A stretch of 14,339 bases of DNA from Acidimicrobiia bacterium (GTDB taxonomy: Bacteria > Actinomycetota > Acidimicrobiia > UBA5794 > JAOTWH01): positions 1 through 14,339 of the forward strand of contig JAOTWH010000041.1 in the NCBI GenBank assembly GCA_029863035.1. The letters run 5' to 3'. The notes beneath the pieces were generated by a model, which was not told the DNA's origin, did no database searches, and worked only from the letters and a program-made list of their open reading frames with translations. Of the stretch, positions 12,283-14,339 are shown in pieces (positions within the stretch are counted from its first letter, which is position 1; every line of letters starts with the position of its first letter). The translations under genes and the position numbers were made by a program.

Positions 12283-12822
12283 CTATTCCGACAGCCATCC
12301 CATCTCCTCGAGAATCTGGTCTGCGATGCCCAACACTGCGTGAGCGTCGCCATCGAAGCCCGGCGGGACCATGTGCCAGAACTCGAGGACTTGATCCTGA
12401 CCATCGACCCACAGCCTGACCTCAACCCCAGGTACATAGTCATCGTGGCTGCCTACTTCCGGCTCCCCTAGACCATGAACGCGGACGCCATCGCTCAAAG
12501 CCAGATGGGGTTCGAAATTCTTCTCGATCGGCGCCTCATTCACCGCCAGCAGTCCGACCACCGAGAGGCGGTCGCCTTGATTGTTCGAGTTCCACCAGCA
12601 CCCGAGGTCCGCGTACTGGGAATCGCCGACAGCCTCCTCAAAGGCCGGAGGAACGGGTGATGCTGCGTGCTCGTCGTAGGCCTGGGCCACGATCGCCGTG
12701 ATCTCCTCGGCGGTAAACCGTTCACAGAGGTCATCCTCGGAGAAGTCGAAGACATCTACGGATGCCGTGGACGCACACGACGACACAACGAGAGCAGCTG
12801 CAAGAAGAAGAGCCACCTTCAC
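12283..12822 (-). CDS. Predicted lipoprotein, possibly DUF3558-like
   Basis: A 179-residue predicted lipoprotein. The GTG at 12822 gives MKVALLLAAALVVSSC with lipidated Cys16. The frame is open to 12942, but that part overlaps the repeat-derived hairpin at 12888-12910 and lacks a signal, so the short form is chosen, although no good ribosome site is visible. After a short Ser/Ala spacer comes DLCERFTAEEITAIVAQAYD, then a Cys-containing segment (YADLGCWWNSNN) and RLSVVGLLAVNEAPIE. The C-terminal part ends in a helix (AVLGIADQILEEMGWLSE). A Cys-x-x-F-T-x-x-E-I start followed by a later GCWW strand resembles DUF3558, a common actinobacterial lipoprotein family of unknown role. It is downstream of the serine hydrolase gene on the same strand. 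Confidence 0.75.
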   Translation of the reverse strand: MKVALLLAAALVVSSCASTASVDVFDFSEDDLCERFTAEEITAIVAQAYDEHAASPVPPAFEEAVGDSQYADLGCWWNSNNQGDRLSVVGLLAVNEAPIEKNFEPHLALSDGVRVHGLGEPEVGSHDDYVPGVEVRLWVDGQDQVLEFWHMVPPGFDGDAHAVLGIADQILEEMGWLSE

Positions 12823-12887
12823 CGAAGGAACTAGCGCTTCGCGACCCGGGGACGCTTGGCCCCATAGACGCCCCGGACTAATGGGTT

Positions 12888-12910
12888 GGGACCTCCGGAG
12901 CAGGGGTCCC
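12888..12910 (+). repeat. Intergenic repeat family, fragment 11 (right hairpin only)
   Basis: GGGACC (12888-12893) pairs with GGTCCC (12905-12910). The intervening CCGGAGCAGG is the same loop as in copies 7 and 8. Only the right module is present. It lies just behind the 3' end of the serine hydrolase and may act as its terminator. Confidence 0.6.
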
Positions 12911-12953
12911 AGGTGGGAGAAGCGAAAGGTCAAGCGGCGCACGGTTTTCCGGA

Positions 12954-14339
12954 TCAGCCGCCCGCAGGCACGTACACGAGACTCACGATGTCGCTGAGGC
13001 GAGCTTCAAAGCTCTGAACCTCGCCGCCTACTACATGCCCCTCGATGTAGAACCCGTCCGACGTCCGGAACCGGGCCGGTCCAATGGGCGTCAGGATGGA
13101 TGGAGGTCCCTCCGGCGTGCAGGCCACCAAGCTGCCGGCTTCCAACCAAACTCGGACCGATGCCGAAGGATCTTCCCCAAGGTCGGCTGGCCACTCGCTG
13201 GCATCGGCATCGAGGACGTAGGTGCCGACGAGGGGCTCGAGGTCGGCGGCGCTCACCTCTACTCGCGGCTCGGGCGGCTCGTCGGCCGCCGAGGCGAGGT
13301 AGGTGCTCAACGCTACAGCTTCGCCGAACACCTGGTCACGAACGTGCTGTAGTCGAGACACGACGTCTAGGCGGCCCACGCTAAAGAACAGCCTCCGGTA
13401 CGACCACAGCTCACGCTGGACAAAGCGGCGGATGTCGTCATCGGTGATCTCGGCGAGTTGAGCCACCAACTCGGCCTCCTCGGCTTCCCAGTCGACGACC
13501 GGCAGCGAGGCGTCATGGAGACGCGGGAACACGAACTCTCGGTAGAAGGCGAGTGCCAGCGTTGAAGCGAGGGCGTCGCCGTCCCCGAGCGGGAACGGCG
13601 TCGACAAGTTGGGGGTGTTGCCCAACACGATGAAGGTCAGCCCGTAGTCGGGCACTCTCAAGTACAGCGCCGACACGGACGGCGGCCACCTGCCCGCATG
13701 CCACTCGATCCGGGTTCCCTCGAAGTCCTGGACATACCATCCCAGGCCATATCGCAGCTCGCTGCTGTCCTGGAAGGTCGACACCACCGGCGTCAGCATC
13801 TTCGCCTTCGTCGCCTCACCCAATAGCTGGCCCCGGTCCAGAGCGATGTCGAACGCCGCAAGATCAACAACCGATGAGATCAGCCCCGCGCCAGGGTTGT
13901 AGGCGGTGGGGTAGTCCGACGCCACGACCTCGTAGTCGCGGTCGAGTTGGTACGGCCTCGCCATGTCACGGCGGACGGCCGCCTCGGCGGCCGCGATCTC
14001 CTCGGGAACCACTTCGTCGCAGGCCGGAGTGTTGCCGGTCGTGCTGGTCATGCCGAGTGGCTCGATAAGACGCTCGTACATCACCCCGCGGAAGGTCCGT
14101 CCGGTGACAGCCTCGATCACCTTGCCCAGCTGCCCATACCGGTTGCCGTCGTAAAGGTGCACCTCGCCGGGAACTCCCGCCGAGGTGTGGGTGAGCAGGT
14201 GCTGCACCTCGATCTCGCTGGCTCGATCCAGCTCGACGCCGTATCGGTCGACGGTGTCATCGAGCGCGAGCTCGCCCTCCTCGACCAGCTGCATGAGGAC
14301 CGTCGCGGCAAGGGGCTTCGTCACCGAAGCAAGGTGATA
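12954..14339 (-). CDS. Serine hydrolase of the beta-lactamase/DD-peptidase fold, 5' end outside window
   Basis: Partial gene, 461 residues visible, running off the right edge. The first codons read YHLASVTKPLAATVLMQLVE, placing the nucleophile Ser of the SxxK motif (SVTK) at visible residue 5. The second motif region reads HLYDGNRYGQLGKVIE, with the catalytic Tyr present but Gly where Asn is usual in Y-x-N. The third is EWHAGRWPPS, a His-x-Gly version of the KTG motif, common in esterase-like class C members. QHLLTHTSAG and YNPGAGLISSVVDLAAF are typical family segments. Beyond about residue 290 there is a C-terminal extension with LVGTYVLDADAS, a lipocalin-like or DUF3471-like domain. It is likely an envelope esterase or peptidase rather than an antibiotic resistance enzyme. 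The upstream signal sequence is not visible. Confidence 0.9.
   Translation of the reverse strand, partial: YHLASVTKPLAATVLMQLVEEGELALDDTVDRYGVELDRASEIEVQHLLTHTSAGVPGEVHLYDGNRYGQLGKVIEAVTGRTFRGVMYERLIEPLGMTSTTGNTPACDEVVPEEIAAAEAAVRRDMARPYQLDRDYEVVASDYPTAYNPGAGLISSVVDLAAFDIALDRGQLLGEATKAKMLTPVVSTFQDSSELRYGLGWYVQDFEGTRIEWHAGRWPPSVSALYLRVPDYGLTFIVLGNTPNLSTPFPLGDGDALASTLALAFYREFVFPRLHDASLPVVDWEAEEAELVAQLAEITDDDIRRFVQRELWSYRRLFFSVGRLDVVSRLQHVRDQVFGEAVALSTYLASAADEPPEPRVEVSAADLEPLVGTYVLDADASEWPADLGEDPSASVRVWLEAGSLVACTPEGPPSILTPIGPARFRTSDGFYIEGHVVGGEVQSFEARLSDIVSLVYVPAGG

Noticed and set aside
12191..12443. Additional small genes antisense to or out of frame with the lipoprotein at 12283-12822
   Set aside because: Within the lipoprotein coding region they are frame shadows. 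Only the stretch beyond its stop (12132-12278) was kept, at low confidence.
6073..12910. The repeat array as a classical integron with attC sites
   Set aside because: No copy has paired GTTRRRY and RYYYAAC core sites at its two ends, the ends are not complementary to each other, and no integrase is in the window. Only the cassette-like layout is similar.
6073..12910. The repeats as a CRISPR array
   Set aside because: Copies are far too long, irregular and widely spaced, and whole genes lie between them.
13513..13740. Small open frames within the serine hydrolase gene
   Set aside because: They are out-of-frame shadows of a well-conserved catalytic domain.

Overview
The window reads as a high-GC actinobacterial chromosome segment. 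It is most likely from the Acidimicrobiia or a related uncultured Actinomycetota lineage. This is inferred from GTG/TTG starts, purine-rich ribosome binding sites, many single-gene lipoproteins with Thr/Ala/Pro-rich linkers, and families common in that phylum (DUF4404, DUF5808, DUF3293, small alpha/beta-barrel proteins). No rRNA, tRNA, CRISPR array, transposase or integrase gene is visible.

Left part (1-5550): a REP-like palindrome precedes a small DUF4404 gene and a lipoprotein gene on the plus strand. They converge on a lipoprotein alpha/beta hydrolase. Next come a small barrel-like protein and a lipoprotein (both minus), a divergent nitroreductase (plus), a frameshifted two-domain SnoaL-like lipoprotein (minus) and a six-helix membrane protein (minus). 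Two upstream regions here (1929-1967 and 5502-5539) share a block containing a DosR/NarL-like box. The second is followed by an 18-bp perfect palindrome that fits the Crp/GlxR consensus exactly. A third DosR-like box, the best match, lies upstream of the secreted-protein gene at 9830-10342.

Middle part (5579-12822): a run of small genes, nearly all single and all on the minus strand. They are DUF3293, an ABM-like barrel, an uncharacterised protein, a truncated EthD gene, a SRPBCC protein, a duplicated-barrel protein, another ABM-like barrel, a secreted protein, a DUF5808 protein, a metallopeptidase-like lipoprotein, a gene remnant and a DUF3558-like lipoprotein. They are punctuated by at least eleven copies or fragments of one intergenic repeat, up to about 125 bp long and always in the same orientation. 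The repeat can fold into successive hairpins, and its fragments border or run into gene starts and ends. I find no description of it from memory, and it is the most interesting object in the window.

Right end (12954-14339): a beta-lactamase/DD-peptidase-fold serine hydrolase that runs off the window at its catalytic SxxK motif.

The genes do not form a metabolic pathway. The shared themes are envelope lipoproteins (six), small alpha/beta-barrel or SRPBCC/SnoaL folds (seven genes), and possible hypoxia- or cAMP-type regulation. Functions beyond family level are inference.
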